Shown: positions 1 to 9,001, counted from the first letter of the stretch. The stretch is 12,946 nt of DNA from Prolixibacteraceae bacterium UBA6162 (GCA_002428215.1 DIUI01000066.1:1-12946); one strand, 5' to 3'. Notes: a model not told the origin generated them from the sequence alone. Translations and numbers: made by a program.

Positions 1-2890
1 TGGGCCTGATACGCTGCTGACCTGCCTGAATTATCGCCTGGGTACGGTCCATTCCCTCTCTGATAAGCTGGTTTATCCGATCGATTAAAATGATTGAGTC
101 GTTAACGGCAATTCCAACCAGCATAATGATTCCAATGAGCGCCATTATGTTTAGGGTGCGTCCGAGCAGAAAGAAAGTCAGAATACTCCCAACCACCGCA
201 AAAGGAATGGTAAGCAGTATAGTAAATGGATGGATTAAGGATTCAAACTGTGAAGCCATAACCATATACACCAGAACTATTGAGAGGATGAGCGCAAAAC
301 CGAGACTGGCCATAGACTCCTGACGTTTCTCCTCGTCACCTGTCACTCTAATAGAGTAGTCGGGCTGCATAGGAATATCGGCCACCTTGGCTCTGATTTC
401 GGCTGCTACATGCTGAAGGGCCATTCCCGACTCCATTTGAGCGGTAATTTTTCCAATACGGCTTTGATCGCGTCGAAAAATCTCCCTTGGTGAAACTCCA
501 TAACGCAGGTCAGCAATTTCGGTGATCCGAAAAACCTGATTGCCCGATGAAACCGTCATATTTTCGAATTCAGACAAAGGGGTGTCGGGCAGCTTGATGG
601 TAATATCCTGCATTTCGCCACCCTTTTCAAAACGGCCGGCATTTTTGCCCTGCAGCTGATCCTGCAGCTGGCTAACTACCGAATTGACATCGAGATTGTA
701 CAATCCGGCCCTTATCCGGTCAATGACTACCTCTACCTCTGGAGCTCCATCCTCGATAGATGTTGAGATGTTGTACAAACCCGGTATTGTAAGCATGCGA
801 TTTTTTACCTCCATTGCCAGCGCCTCAATTTCGTCGAGCTGAGTTCCTTTTACCTCGACAACAACAGGAGCTTCGTCGGTACCAAGTATCGCCTGCAAAG
901 CCGATTCCTCCTTACTAAAGGTAACTTCGAGCTGTTCAACACCTCCGGTAAGCCGGTCGATGGCAGCAATAACCGCATCGCTCGAAATCGTGGCTTCGGG
1001 CTTGAGGATTACGCGGATTTCGGCACTATTTTCACCTTCAAATACTGCATTCCTGCTGCTACTGAATCCAAGATTTGGCCCAACATGTGCATACAATTTG
1101 TCGAGGTCGTCGCCCAAATATTCAAAAAGGATCTCTTCGAGATTTCTCACCGTAGATTCGGTTCGCTCAAGTTTGGTACCCTCGGGTAGTTTAACTTTAA
1201 CATTGAACTCACGGGTTTGCGTTTGAGGCATAAATTCGCTGCCGATATAGGGTATTAACAGAAAAGATGTACCTGCCAAAAGAAAGCCGATAACAATTAC
1301 AACCCATTTTATACGGAGCAAACTTCCCAGAAAGCGGCCATACATATTTGTCTGCTCAGTGTGTCGTTTTACAGGGGCCTTTTTATTTCTGTAAAACCGG
1401 TGATACATCATAGGTATCACAAAAATGGCCACAAGGAGCGACGAAACAAGAGAGAAGGCAACCGTCCACGCCTGATCTTTAAACAATTCACCTGAAGCAC
1501 CATGCAGATAGACTATAGGCAGAAATACCACAATGGTGGTGAGGGTAGAGGCTGTAATGGCACCACCCACCTGAGCCGTACCATGCACTGCGGCATCCTT
1601 GACACTCATACCATTCTCATGGTTTCGGTAGATGTTCTCAATAACCACAATGGCATTATCGACAAGCATACCAGCACCAAGCGCCAGACCACCCAGCGTC
1701 ATAATATTGATGGTAAGATCGTTAAAGTACATGAGATTGAAGGTGGCAATAATCGAGATAGGAATGGCAACGCTTACAATTAGGGTCGTGCCTACTCGAC
1801 GAAGGAAGATGAACAAGATTAAAACAGCCAGAAGGATGCCAATAAGAGCCGTTTCCTCAACTTCATAAATGGCTTCGCTAATAAATTTACCCTGATTGGC
1901 AACCGTGGTAAGCTGATATCCGGGCAGTGCCCTGTTGATTTGTTGCAGAGCCCCTTCGATCTGTTCCACTGCCCTGACCGTGTTAAAGCGGGTCTCCTTG
2001 TATACCGCGAGTCCAATACAACGCTGACCATTAAGATGCACAATGTTGTCTGGCCTTTTATTGGTAAAGCTAATATCGGCTACATCCCGCAAAAAAACAG
2101 GGGCAAAATTTTGACCGGTTTGTCCGGCTTCTGCAACTGTAGTTGCCTTATACCCTACTATAAGGTTGGCAAAGTCATCGGCGTTGTTCAGTAATCCAAC
2201 TCCTTTCACAATATACTGCAACCCCATTTCAGAGATTCTTCCTCCCGATACACTTCGGTTGAAACTCTGAATTCGGTTGCTTAGCTCGTCGAGGGTAATA
2301 TTTTGCGATTCGAGCCGGTACAGATTGGTCTCAATCAAAACCTCACTCTCCTCCTGTCCCGATAGCTCTACCTGGGCAACCCCCTCAAGACGCACCAGTT
2401 CATTCCGTATATAGTTTTCCGCTACCTTCCGGATTTCATTCATATCGCCAATCTCGTTGTGGGTAACTGCGATAAGCATTACCGGAGCGGTATTGGGGTC
2501 GTGTTGGGTTATTATTAGCTCATCAATCTCCTGGTTTTGCGAAAAGGCCGTAAGTGCCTTCTGCAGATCGAGGAAGGCCTCATCCATATCCTTATTCCAG
2601 GCATATTCAACAGTAATCTGCGATGAACCAACCTTGGTAAGCGACGAGACCTGTAGAACATCTGATTGACGAATTGCAAGCGCTTCTATATTTTCAACAA
2701 ACAGCTTCTCCATCTCTTCGGGTGGTCTTTCGCCCGATTTTACCTCCACAAAGATTCTTGGAGACCGCAGGTCGGGAAAGAGGTCCATCCCCAGCTTATC
2801 GAACGAAATATAACCCAGCAGGATAACTCCCAGTACTGCCATAAGAATGGTAACCGGGTAATTGACCGAAAACAGGGTGAGTTTTTTCAC
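1..2890 (-). CDS. RND (HAE-1/AcrB-like) multidrug efflux pump, inner-membrane subunit; C-terminus outside window
   Basis: Proton-driven pump of the resistance-nodulation-division superfamily; it would form the inner-membrane trimer of a tripartite exporter with the adaptor and outer-membrane factor encoded just upstream. The frame is open from a GTG at 2890 to the window edge, 963 residues without interruption, against roughly 1030-1060 for the family, so only the last transmembrane segments are missing. Visible landmarks: the first membrane helix immediately after the start (VNYPVTILMAVLGVILLGY), a porter domain with the typical QHDPNTAPVM stretch, TM4 with GMLVDNAIVVIEN (VDN at residues 410-412), a second periplasmic loop opening with GSEFMPQ, and a late helix with GIAVNDSIILID (VND near 929-931). 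AcrB has DD at 407/408 and Lys940; here these are DN and N, as in many other HAE-type pumps. No ATG lies in frame between the adaptor's stop and this GTG, and no Shine-Dalgarno is visible. The start therefore rests on the protein beginning VKKLTLFSVNYPV. The substrate cannot be told. Confidence 0.93.
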   Translation of the reverse strand, partial: MKKLTLFSVNYPVTILMAVLGVILLGYISFDKLGMDLFPDLRSPRIFVEVKSGERPPEEMEKLFVENIEALAIRQSDVLQVSSLTKVGSSQITVEYAWNKDMDEAFLDLQKALTAFSQNQEIDELIITQHDPNTAPVMLIAVTHNEIGDMNEIRKVAENYIRNELVRLEGVAQVELSGQEESEVLIETNLYRLESQNITLDELSNRIQSFNRSVSGGRISEMGLQYIVKGVGLLNNADDFANLIVGYKATTVAEAGQTGQNFAPVFLRDVADISFTNKRPDNIVHLNGQRCIGLAVYKETRFNTVRAVEQIEGALQQINRALPGYQLTTVANQGKFISEAIYEVEETALIGILLAVLILFIFLRRVGTTLIVSVAIPISIIATFNLMYFNDLTINIMTLGGLALGAGMLVDNAIVVIENIYRNHENGMSVKDAAVHGTAQVGGAITASTLTTIVVFLPIVYLHGASGELFKDQAWTVAFSLVSSLLVAIFVIPMMYHRFYRNKKAPVKRHTEQTNMYGRFLGSLLRIKWVVIVIGFLLAGTSFLLIPYIGSEFMPQTQTREFNVKVKLPEGTKLERTESTVRNLEEILFEYLGDDLDKLYAHVGPNLGFSSSRNAVFEGENSAEIRVILKPEATISSDAVIAAIDRLTGGVEQLEVTFSKEESALQAILGTDEAPVVVEVKGTQLDEIEALAMEVKNRMLTIPGLYNISTSIEDGAPEVEVVIDRIRAGLYNLDVNSVVSQLQDQLQGKNAGRFEKGGEMQDITIKLPDTPLSEFENMTVSSGNQVFRITEIADLRYGVSPREIFRRDQSRIGKITAQMESGMALQHVAAEIRAKVADIPMQPDYSIRVTGDEEKRQESMASLGFALILSIVLVYMVMASQFESLIHPFTILLTIPFAVVGSILTFFLLGRTLNIMALIGIIMLVGIAVNDSIILIDRINQLIREGMDRTQAIIQAGQQRIRP

Positions 2891-2950
2891 GGGTATCTGT
2901 TTAAATTTCTTGAATCGTTTTGAACTTCTCGAGGGGTAGGTTTACGCAGG

Positions 2951-4006
2951 TTAACGGATTACCTTAACCTTTGAATTGTTGCGTAAGGTCTCAAAACCTT
3001 TCACTACCAACCGTTCGTTCTCCTTAAGACCCGAAATTACTTCAGCATACTCCTGATTTTCGATTCCGGTGGTTATTCTGCGCTCAGTGGCGGTACTCTG
3101 GTCTACAACAAAGACCATTCTGCCTCGCCCGCTGGTCAGCATAATGCTTTTTGGTACAACTATGGCACTCTCTTTCTCGGCGACAACAATATCGGCCTTA
3201 ACAAACATTCCGGGCCTTAAGAGCAATTCAGGATTGTCGATCGTTAGTTTTCCCTTAAATGTGCGGGTTTCGGTACTGATAGCAGGTGAAAGTTCGGCTA
3301 CCCTGCCACGCAGTGTGTCGTTTGAAATGGTGTATGAGGTTATCAGTACCACCTGTCCGACCTTTACTTCAGAAAGCGCTTTCTCTGGCAGGTTGATATC
3401 CATAAACATCTGATCATAACTCATCAGTGAAACCATTTGTGCCCCCGAAGCAATGCGGGTGCCGGGGGTATAGAAGGGCATGTCAACGATGACACCTGAG
3501 AAGGGAGACACGATATTCATTCTGGAAAGTCTCACCTGTGCATTTTCGTATTCGTAACGGGCATTGGTGGCACTAACTTCGGCATTGCGCAGTTCCCTGA
3601 GTGTAACGCCTCCCTTTTCGTACAACGACTGCTGTTTCTCATATTCCTGCTCAGAAATCTCAAGGTTGAGCTTCCTCGAATCAATCGCTATGTTGTTCAC
3701 ATATTCCTCATCCTCGAGACGAACAATCACCTGCCCGGCCCTTACCCGGTCACCCAATTTAAAGGGTCTGCCGGTAGAAGGATTGTTAACAGGTCGGTAA
3801 ATACCCGTCATTTCAGAGGTAAGCAACACCTCCTGCGTCGATCGGGCTGTACCGGTGGTGCTAACATATTGCTGAATAGACTGCAGCCTGATGTCCTCGA
3901 TCGAAACCGGAATGGCCAGATCAACAGTTTCCGTCTCCTGACGATTTGCACAACCAGCAATGGTCGAAAGGACAACAAAAAGCACGAAGTATTGTAGGTT
4001 TTTCAT
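2951..4006 (-). CDS. RND efflux periplasmic adaptor (membrane fusion protein), lipoprotein
   Basis: Periplasmic adaptor that links an inner-membrane pump to a TolC-like duct. From the ATG at 4006 it is 351 residues. It opens with a lipoprotein signal peptide (MKNLQYFVLFVVLSTIAG) and a lipobox IAGC with Cys19, so it is probably lipid-anchored. The order is that of the HlyD/AcrA family: first half of the lipoyl-like domain about 55-100 (GDRVRAGQVIVRLED), a short alpha-helical hairpin about 101-160, the second lipoyl half about 161-198 (NIVSPFSGVIVD), beta-barrel about 199-275 (LRPGMFVKADI), and a membrane-proximal domain about 280-351 (AIVVPKSIM). A longer frame starts at 4048, but its extra 14 polar residues would bury the signal peptide, so 4006 is preferred. 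It lies 62 bases after the outer-membrane factor and 60 bases before the RND pump. The short hairpin is what is expected for an adaptor meeting an outer-membrane duct tip to tip. Confidence 0.94.
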   Translation of the reverse strand: MKNLQYFVLFVVLSTIAGCANRQETETVDLAIPVSIEDIRLQSIQQYVSTTGTARSTQEVLLTSEMTGIYRPVNNPSTGRPFKLGDRVRAGQVIVRLEDEEYVNNIAIDSRKLNLEISEQEYEKQQSLYEKGGVTLRELRNAEVSATNARYEYENAQVRLSRMNIVSPFSGVIVDMPFYTPGTRIASGAQMVSLMSYDQMFMDINLPEKALSEVKVGQVVLITSYTISNDTLRGRVAELSPAISTETRTFKGKLTIDNPELLLRPGMFVKADIVVAEKESAIVVPKSIMLTSGRGRMVFVVDQSTATERRITTGIENQEYAEVISGLKENERLVVKGFETLRNNSKVKVIR

Positions 4007-4068
4007 TGGTATAAATTGTTTTGTTTTTAGGTCAATTGAATCACTCATGTCGATATTGTGGTCATGTT

Positions 4069-5592
4069 CTAGCGAACCATTCCTGTTTTAGTGCTTTGAT
4101 ACAGCTCACGGGGAAGAACGGGCACACGGTTCTCGAAATCATAGAGCGATTGTATCTTTAGATTTAGCAACTCCATTTTATAGTTGAGCAGGGATTGAGC
4201 ATAGGCTAGTTTTCGCGACGAAAGCTGGTTTTGGTATAGGCTTAAATCCATCCCTGTGAGGTCACCATTTTCGTAACGTTCGAGGTTAATTTCGTAGGTT
4301 AACTGTGCATTGCGCTCGCTTTGCCTGGCAATATCGATTTGATTCAGTTGGTTCTGCAGATTTCGGTATACCTGACGAATGTCGATTATAATTTGTTTTT
4401 TCTGTTCGTCGAGATTTAACTCCGAGCTTTTAATAGCAGCCTCCTGAGCCTGAATTCTGGCACGTCTTTCGCCCCAATCAAAGATGGGTATATTGAAGGA
4501 GATCTGAACCTGCGGATTCATAGTAGGCTGGTCAAAAATCTTACCCAGCTGTTTATTGTCGCCAATAACGCCAAAAGCCAGATTCATCGAACCACTAAAT
4601 TCGTTAAGCGCTTTTGTACGAATCATATCGAATTGGGTAGATTCAAGCTCAATCTCCCGCTGGCGAAGTTCCATTCGGCTTGCCAATCCATTTTTGATGG
4701 CAAGGTCGAGATCGACCTCGACCGGAGTTGCCTGCACGTCGGCATATACCAGAACATCTTCGAACAGATCCATTCCCAGATACATCTTGAGCTGATCCTT
4801 GGCATTTTCAAAATCTACCTGGCTGTTCTGGAGACTTAGGGTAGCGTTGGCGAGGTTGAGCTCGGCCTGATAGAGTTCTTCCCTGGCTGCCAGTCCGGCA
4901 TCGACTTTATTGACAATAATATCGTAACTTCTCTTGGTGTTAACAAGTTCCTCGCGGGCAATGCTCAGGTTCATTTGCGACATGTAAACACTGTAAAAGA
5001 ATTGAGTTACATTGCGTTCCATCATCAACCGTTGCATAGCGTAGCTGATGTTTGCATTTTCGTAAGTCAGCTCCAGCTCCTTTAATTGCAGCTCCAACCG
5101 GTTATAGGTAAAAAGCGGCTGATTGTAATTTACATAGAGATTGTTGGTGAACCTTTCGCTCGAGGTGGAGCTTCCACCTTCAAAAACTGCAGAACTGCTT
5201 TGCCATCCAAACCGGTTGATGAGCGAAAGTGTACCATCGGTCGCAAGAATTGGCTGTTCTACCCTAAAAGTGGCATTTGAGGCAAACGATTCATTGGTAT
5301 ACCACTCAGAAACCCTTGTATCGAATCTGCGGGTATTGGTATAATCAACCGGGGCAACATTGAGTAAAAATTTCGATTTAAGAGCTGCCCGCTGAGCCTC
5401 AAGGTTTTTTTGATACCGTTCAAGGTTAAGCAACGACTGCTTTATGGAAGGACTCTGGGTTTCGGCCACCGAGAGTGCACGCTCAAGGGTAAGCACCTGC
5501 TGCGAAAAAGCAGGAAAAGCAACGGTTAACAGTATGAGAGCGAAGCTGCAAACCCTTGTGAATCGTTGGAAGGACGTTGATTGCATATGCAT
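4069..5592 (-). CDS. TolC-family outer-membrane efflux protein
   Basis: Outer-membrane duct of a tripartite exporter. The 507-residue length suits the family. A signal peptide covers about residues 1-30 (hydrophobic core CSFALILLTVAF, likely cut after AFS before QQ). The mature protein has the two-fold TolC/OEP repeat: each half opens with a strand motif (NYNQPLFTYNRLELQLKE near residue 160; FNIPIFDWGERRARIQ near 370) and continues into long alpha-helical stretches rich in Gln, Leu and Asn, ending with YENGDLTGMDLSLYQNQL. Two in-frame start codons are possible, 5592 and 5586; they differ by two residues and both keep the signal peptide. It follows the ABC permease gene by 19 bases and precedes the adaptor gene by 62 bases, so one transcript is likely. 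It could serve the RND pump, the ABC transporter, or both. Confidence 0.94.
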   Translation of the reverse strand: MHMQSTSFQRFTRVCSFALILLTVAFPAFSQQVLTLERALSVAETQSPSIKQSLLNLERYQKNLEAQRAALKSKFLLNVAPVDYTNTRRFDTRVSEWYTNESFASNATFRVEQPILATDGTLSLINRFGWQSSSAVFEGGSSTSSERFTNNLYVNYNQPLFTYNRLELQLKELELTYENANISYAMQRLMMERNVTQFFYSVYMSQMNLSIAREELVNTKRSYDIIVNKVDAGLAAREELYQAELNLANATLSLQNSQVDFENAKDQLKMYLGMDLFEDVLVYADVQATPVEVDLDLAIKNGLASRMELRQREIELESTQFDMIRTKALNEFSGSMNLAFGVIGDNKQLGKIFDQPTMNPQVQISFNIPIFDWGERRARIQAQEAAIKSSELNLDEQKKQIIIDIRQVYRNLQNQLNQIDIARQSERNAQLTYEINLERYENGDLTGMDLSLYQNQLSSRKLAYAQSLLNYKMELLNLKIQSLYDFENRVPVLPRELYQSTKTGMVR

Positions 5593-5611
5593 AAAGGTTA
5601 TGGTCTTTGTA

Positions 5612-8600
5612 TTAAAGTTTTACAATCATAATTGCATCGGCGATTACCGTCTGCATAGTTGATTTGTTGTTCAGCACCACACGGGCATTTTCGGGTGTCA
5701 GATAGTAGGAGCCCAAAAGATTCCATCCTTGCTCAGCCCCATTGATCTGAAGGGTTTGCAGCGTTTCACCATCGGCATGATGAATAAAATACTGGTATTC
5801 ACCCTTCTCCTCCCCGGCAGCCATACCCGGCCTGCGAGGTCCTCGTCCGCCTACATTGGTGATGTAGGTATACACATCGTAATTTCCGGACTCCGTTACC
5901 GGCAGATTCCAGGTGGCAGTAAGGTCGCCGTTGCCCGACTTAATGTAATAGGCCGATCGTACGTATTGCCCGTAGAAGCTCGAGTTGGTGGTTAAAGTCC
6001 AGTTAAGTGGAGGCCTCCAGCTATTAAATCCGGCATAACGAAGTCCAGTCTCCTCTTCTTTGATAATCAGTTTGTGCAAAAGGCTTACGTTATCCGAAAC
6101 TGTATATTCGAAACCTGAATCCTCATTGTCGACTACTATTTCATTGGGCTGAAGTGTCGAGACCCTGGATTCGGTAATTACTTCCCCGTCAAACGGCAGA
6201 GCCCGTAAATCTTCTTCAATGGTGCCAAAGAATTGCATTATCGACTGCGGAATATTGCGCGATGTGAGGGTGTTGATGGTTAAGCCACGGGGTTCGGCAT
6301 CGAACAGATAACTCACCTTTTTGGTTTCACCGGCTTTAAGACTTAAAATTTTATTCTGACTGTCGTCGGCACTCGGACCACGCATCATTCGACCACGACC
6401 GCCACCTCCGCCTCCCGGACCCCCCATCCTGAAGGTTAATTTAACAACTCCATCAATGTTGCTCGTATTGCTGGCGCTAAATGAGACCATAGTACGTATC
6501 TGATCGCCCGACTTGGTATTAACGGCTGTGATAGGAGAAAAAAGATATCCCGGCAGCTCCCTTTCCCTGTACCAGGTGTTCATTAGCGGGGTAATGGCAA
6601 TGTTAAACTCCTCTCCCAACAACGTATCGAAATCATCGAACATGAGTACTTTAAACTGATTTTCGCGAAGCAGCCTTCGTAAAAAGGATGCAAATTCCTG
6701 CTCTCCTGCCGTTGCCTGGACAGTTGTAAAAAGTACATCCCCCTTAAGTTTAATAAGATTGTCTATTATTTTCCGTTGGCCTTTGTCGGCAAGCAGCTCT
6801 TCGAACGATCGGTCGAGCAGGGCTATACTGGCCATCTCGTCTTCACTGATACCTGTCATGTCGCGCATAAACATCGACCGCATATCGCTCGATTGGCTTT
6901 TTAAATAGGCTTCGAGTACCTGATTGGTAATCGGCCATCGATGGGATCGAATGTGATTGCTGAAATAATAGAGCTGTGGAAAAATAAAATAGGGATTTAC
7001 CGTTTCAGTTGCCTGCATGTTTCCGCCTGCCATCATATTAAAATTGGGTCGGCCCCCTTCGCGGGTAAAGTTACCGGTAAGGTTGGTAAACATTCGTACT
7101 TGCAGATCCTTGTCGGTTAAACTCTCTCCATTCCGCTGACTCCAGTTCTTAATTTGCCTCGACTGGTTGCTAAAATCAAAATCGCGCATCAGATACCCTT
7201 TCTCCTGAATCAGGATTTGCTCGGGTTGCATAGTCTCCTGAGCAAGTGTCCAAGTACGCTCAAAGGTTTTAAATTGGGCAGGCACCTCAACCATCGAAAA
7301 TCTCTTGAATGGATACTGAAGCGTATAGGTTCTTTGAAAATCGCGCAGCCGCTCCTCGATGAGGGTAGGAATGGTATCTCCAATTCCAGTAAAGCTATTG
7401 GCAAAATGGTCATGTCCACGCAAATGCCAAATTCCAACCTCCAGATTACGCAACTGCAAACTGCGATGTACATAGTCGCCAATGGCCAACGAAATCTGAG
7501 GCAAAGGCTGATCGTTTTTGAAACGGAAAGTTCCGGGAGCTACCTTCTCAAAACTGCCCTGCGAAACTGCCTGCAAAGTGGTGTCGGTAGCAACCTCAAG
7601 TCTGAAATCGGTAAAATAGGTTCGGTTCCATCCGAAATTTTTGGTACTGTAAGTTACCCCGGGTGATGGATACCATGCAGCCTCGCGGGTAAGCAGCGCG
7701 TAACCGGGAGTTATAAACGCATACCGTTTATCGACATTGATTACAAATTCACCAAACTTTTCGGAACGAAGATCCTGATCAATATCGAGGTAACAATAAG
7801 CCTCATCTATAACTCCACTGTAAGAAATCTCAACAGCCAGGCGACTCCCCGTTTCTAAGGGCGACGATAAAGGCATTACTAACAGATGGTTGCGACGGTG
7901 CCATAAAGCACTGGTTTCATTTACCTTTACAGCAGAGATTTTTAGTCCCGGGTTGAGGGAAAGCACAATCGAATCGATGGGCTGAGGCATGTTATTGATC
8001 AGAACCAAAGCCGACAACACCGATATGGAATCTCCTGAATGGCGCAGCTGTATATCGTGCCGTTCGGCATCGGCAAAGGGCAATGCACCATACAAGTCGT
8101 TAAGCGCAATTGCATCGTTGCGGTCGCGCTCAAGTAAAGCAAAGCGGTTTACATGTGCATAAGCCAGATAACCCCCGGCGGAAATAAACATTGTGGCAAA
8201 CAAGACTGAAAACCAAGTCATTGCTTCCGACTGAGGGAGCCTTTTAAGTAAAAATATGGTAAGGAATATAAACCCGCTTCCCAGACTGAAATAGATACCC
8301 CTGTGGGCAATTATGGTTCCAAGATTGCCAAAACCGGTAATCTCCGATTTGAGCATCGGGATGTTAAACGCCATATAATCGAAGAGGTAATAGTAGGTAT
8401 CCTTTACCAGAAAAAGGGTTATACCAATGTACCCGAGAATAATAACAAAGGTGACTGCCTGATTGCGGATAAGACTCATCAACAAGAAGGAGAGTCCCAT
8501 GATGTAAACCAATGTTGGAATGCTTATCAGCAAAAGATAGATGAGATAAGACATCCACGGAACAACAATGTCCTGAAGAATCAGGTTAAAAATTAGGCCT

Positions 8601-8983
8601 ATGCCCATTACTGCAAAGTTGAGTATCATAAAGACCTGCATGTTCCCAAGTGTCTTTCCGATGACATACTCGCCATTGGTCATGGAGCGCATGTAGATAA
8701 CCTCGGTTGTATCGAGTTTTTTATCGCGTTTTAAAAAATCGGATGCCAGAAAGACTGCAATAATGGCTTGTGCTACATTCAGAATCAATAAATTAAAGTA
8801 GGGAATAGCCGAAGGAATGGCCCTGAAAATCCATTGCGAGGCACCTCCCTCGCTAACCATTGCGAAGTTGAGCCCAAAAAGTGTAACTATGGAAAGAACA
8901 CCAAAAATTCTGAAAAACCAGGATCTGAATAAGGTCTTTCGCTCATAGCGGGCAATCGACTGTATATTGTGTATTGATACCAT
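5612..8983 (-). CDS. ABC-2 type permease fused to an M1-aminopeptidase-like periplasmic region and a golvesin C-terminal-like domain
   Basis: Unusually large ABC permease of 1123 residues. Residues 1-276 hold about seven hydrophobic helices (near 20-42, 59-80, 114-136, 145-170, 176-194, 228-247, 256-276). The loop at 81-113 is basic (FLKRDKKLD) and resembles the cytoplasmic coupling region of ABC-2 permeases, so the N-terminus should be cytoplasmic and everything after 276 periplasmic. Residues about 280-820 resemble M1-peptidase architecture: a beta-rich first part, a middle part with SMVEVPAQF, and a helical part with EFASFLRRLLRENQF. No HExxH is present; the nearest candidate is HIRSHRW at 677-683, with Ile where the catalytic Glu should be. 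A glycine/arginine-rich segment lies at 854-865. Residues about 947-1123 match the golvesin/xanthan-lyase C-terminal-like beta-sandwich (IVVDNEDSGF, YVRSAYY, LTATWNLPV, GNYDVYTYI, WNLLGSYYL, ending VIADAIMIV). It starts 18 bases after the ATPase gene, its obvious partner. The permease assignment is firm, the M1-like fold moderate, the C-terminal domain good. Confidence 0.88.
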   Translation of the reverse strand: MVSIHNIQSIARYERKTLFRSWFFRIFGVLSIVTLFGLNFAMVSEGGASQWIFRAIPSAIPYFNLLILNVAQAIIAVFLASDFLKRDKKLDTTEVIYMRSMTNGEYVIGKTLGNMQVFMILNFAVMGIGLIFNLILQDIVVPWMSYLIYLLLISIPTLVYIMGLSFLLMSLIRNQAVTFVIILGYIGITLFLVKDTYYYLFDYMAFNIPMLKSEITGFGNLGTIIAHRGIYFSLGSGFIFLTIFLLKRLPQSEAMTWFSVLFATMFISAGGYLAYAHVNRFALLERDRNDAIALNDLYGALPFADAERHDIQLRHSGDSISVLSALVLINNMPQPIDSIVLSLNPGLKISAVKVNETSALWHRRNHLLVMPLSSPLETGSRLAVEISYSGVIDEAYCYLDIDQDLRSEKFGEFVINVDKRYAFITPGYALLTREAAWYPSPGVTYSTKNFGWNRTYFTDFRLEVATDTTLQAVSQGSFEKVAPGTFRFKNDQPLPQISLAIGDYVHRSLQLRNLEVGIWHLRGHDHFANSFTGIGDTIPTLIEERLRDFQRTYTLQYPFKRFSMVEVPAQFKTFERTWTLAQETMQPEQILIQEKGYLMRDFDFSNQSRQIKNWSQRNGESLTDKDLQVRMFTNLTGNFTREGGRPNFNMMAGGNMQATETVNPYFIFPQLYYFSNHIRSHRWPITNQVLEAYLKSQSSDMRSMFMRDMTGISEDEMASIALLDRSFEELLADKGQRKIIDNLIKLKGDVLFTTVQATAGEQEFASFLRRLLRENQFKVLMFDDFDTLLGEEFNIAITPLMNTWYRERELPGYLFSPITAVNTKSGDQIRTMVSFSASNTSNIDGVVKLTFRMGGPGGGGGGRGRMMRGPSADDSQNKILSLKAGETKKVSYLFDAEPRGLTINTLTSRNIPQSIMQFFGTIEEDLRALPFDGEVITESRVSTLQPNEIVVDNEDSGFEYTVSDNVSLLHKLIIKEEETGLRYAGFNSWRPPLNWTLTTNSSFYGQYVRSAYYIKSGNGDLTATWNLPVTESGNYDVYTYITNVGGRGPRRPGMAAGEEKGEYQYFIHHADGETLQTLQINGAEQGWNLLGSYYLTPENARVVLNNKSTMQTVIADAIMIVKL

Positions 8984-9001
8984 AGCTCTTTGATTGAATG
9001 G

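Noticed and set aside
1658..1666. Loss of one of the two TM4 aspartates of AcrB in the RND pump (VDN instead of VDD)
   Set aside because: VDN at this place is common in functional HAE-type pumps, so this is ordinary family variation rather than an inactive pump.
4007..4048. Longer N-terminus for the adaptor protein starting at 4048
   Set aside because: The extra polar residues would precede and disable an otherwise well-formed lipoprotein signal peptide starting at 4006.
7154..7666. Plus-strand frame of 170 codons opposite the ABC permease gene
   Set aside because: It lies wholly inside a clearly coding minus-strand gene with strong domain evidence and its translation resembles no protein family; it is an antisense shadow.
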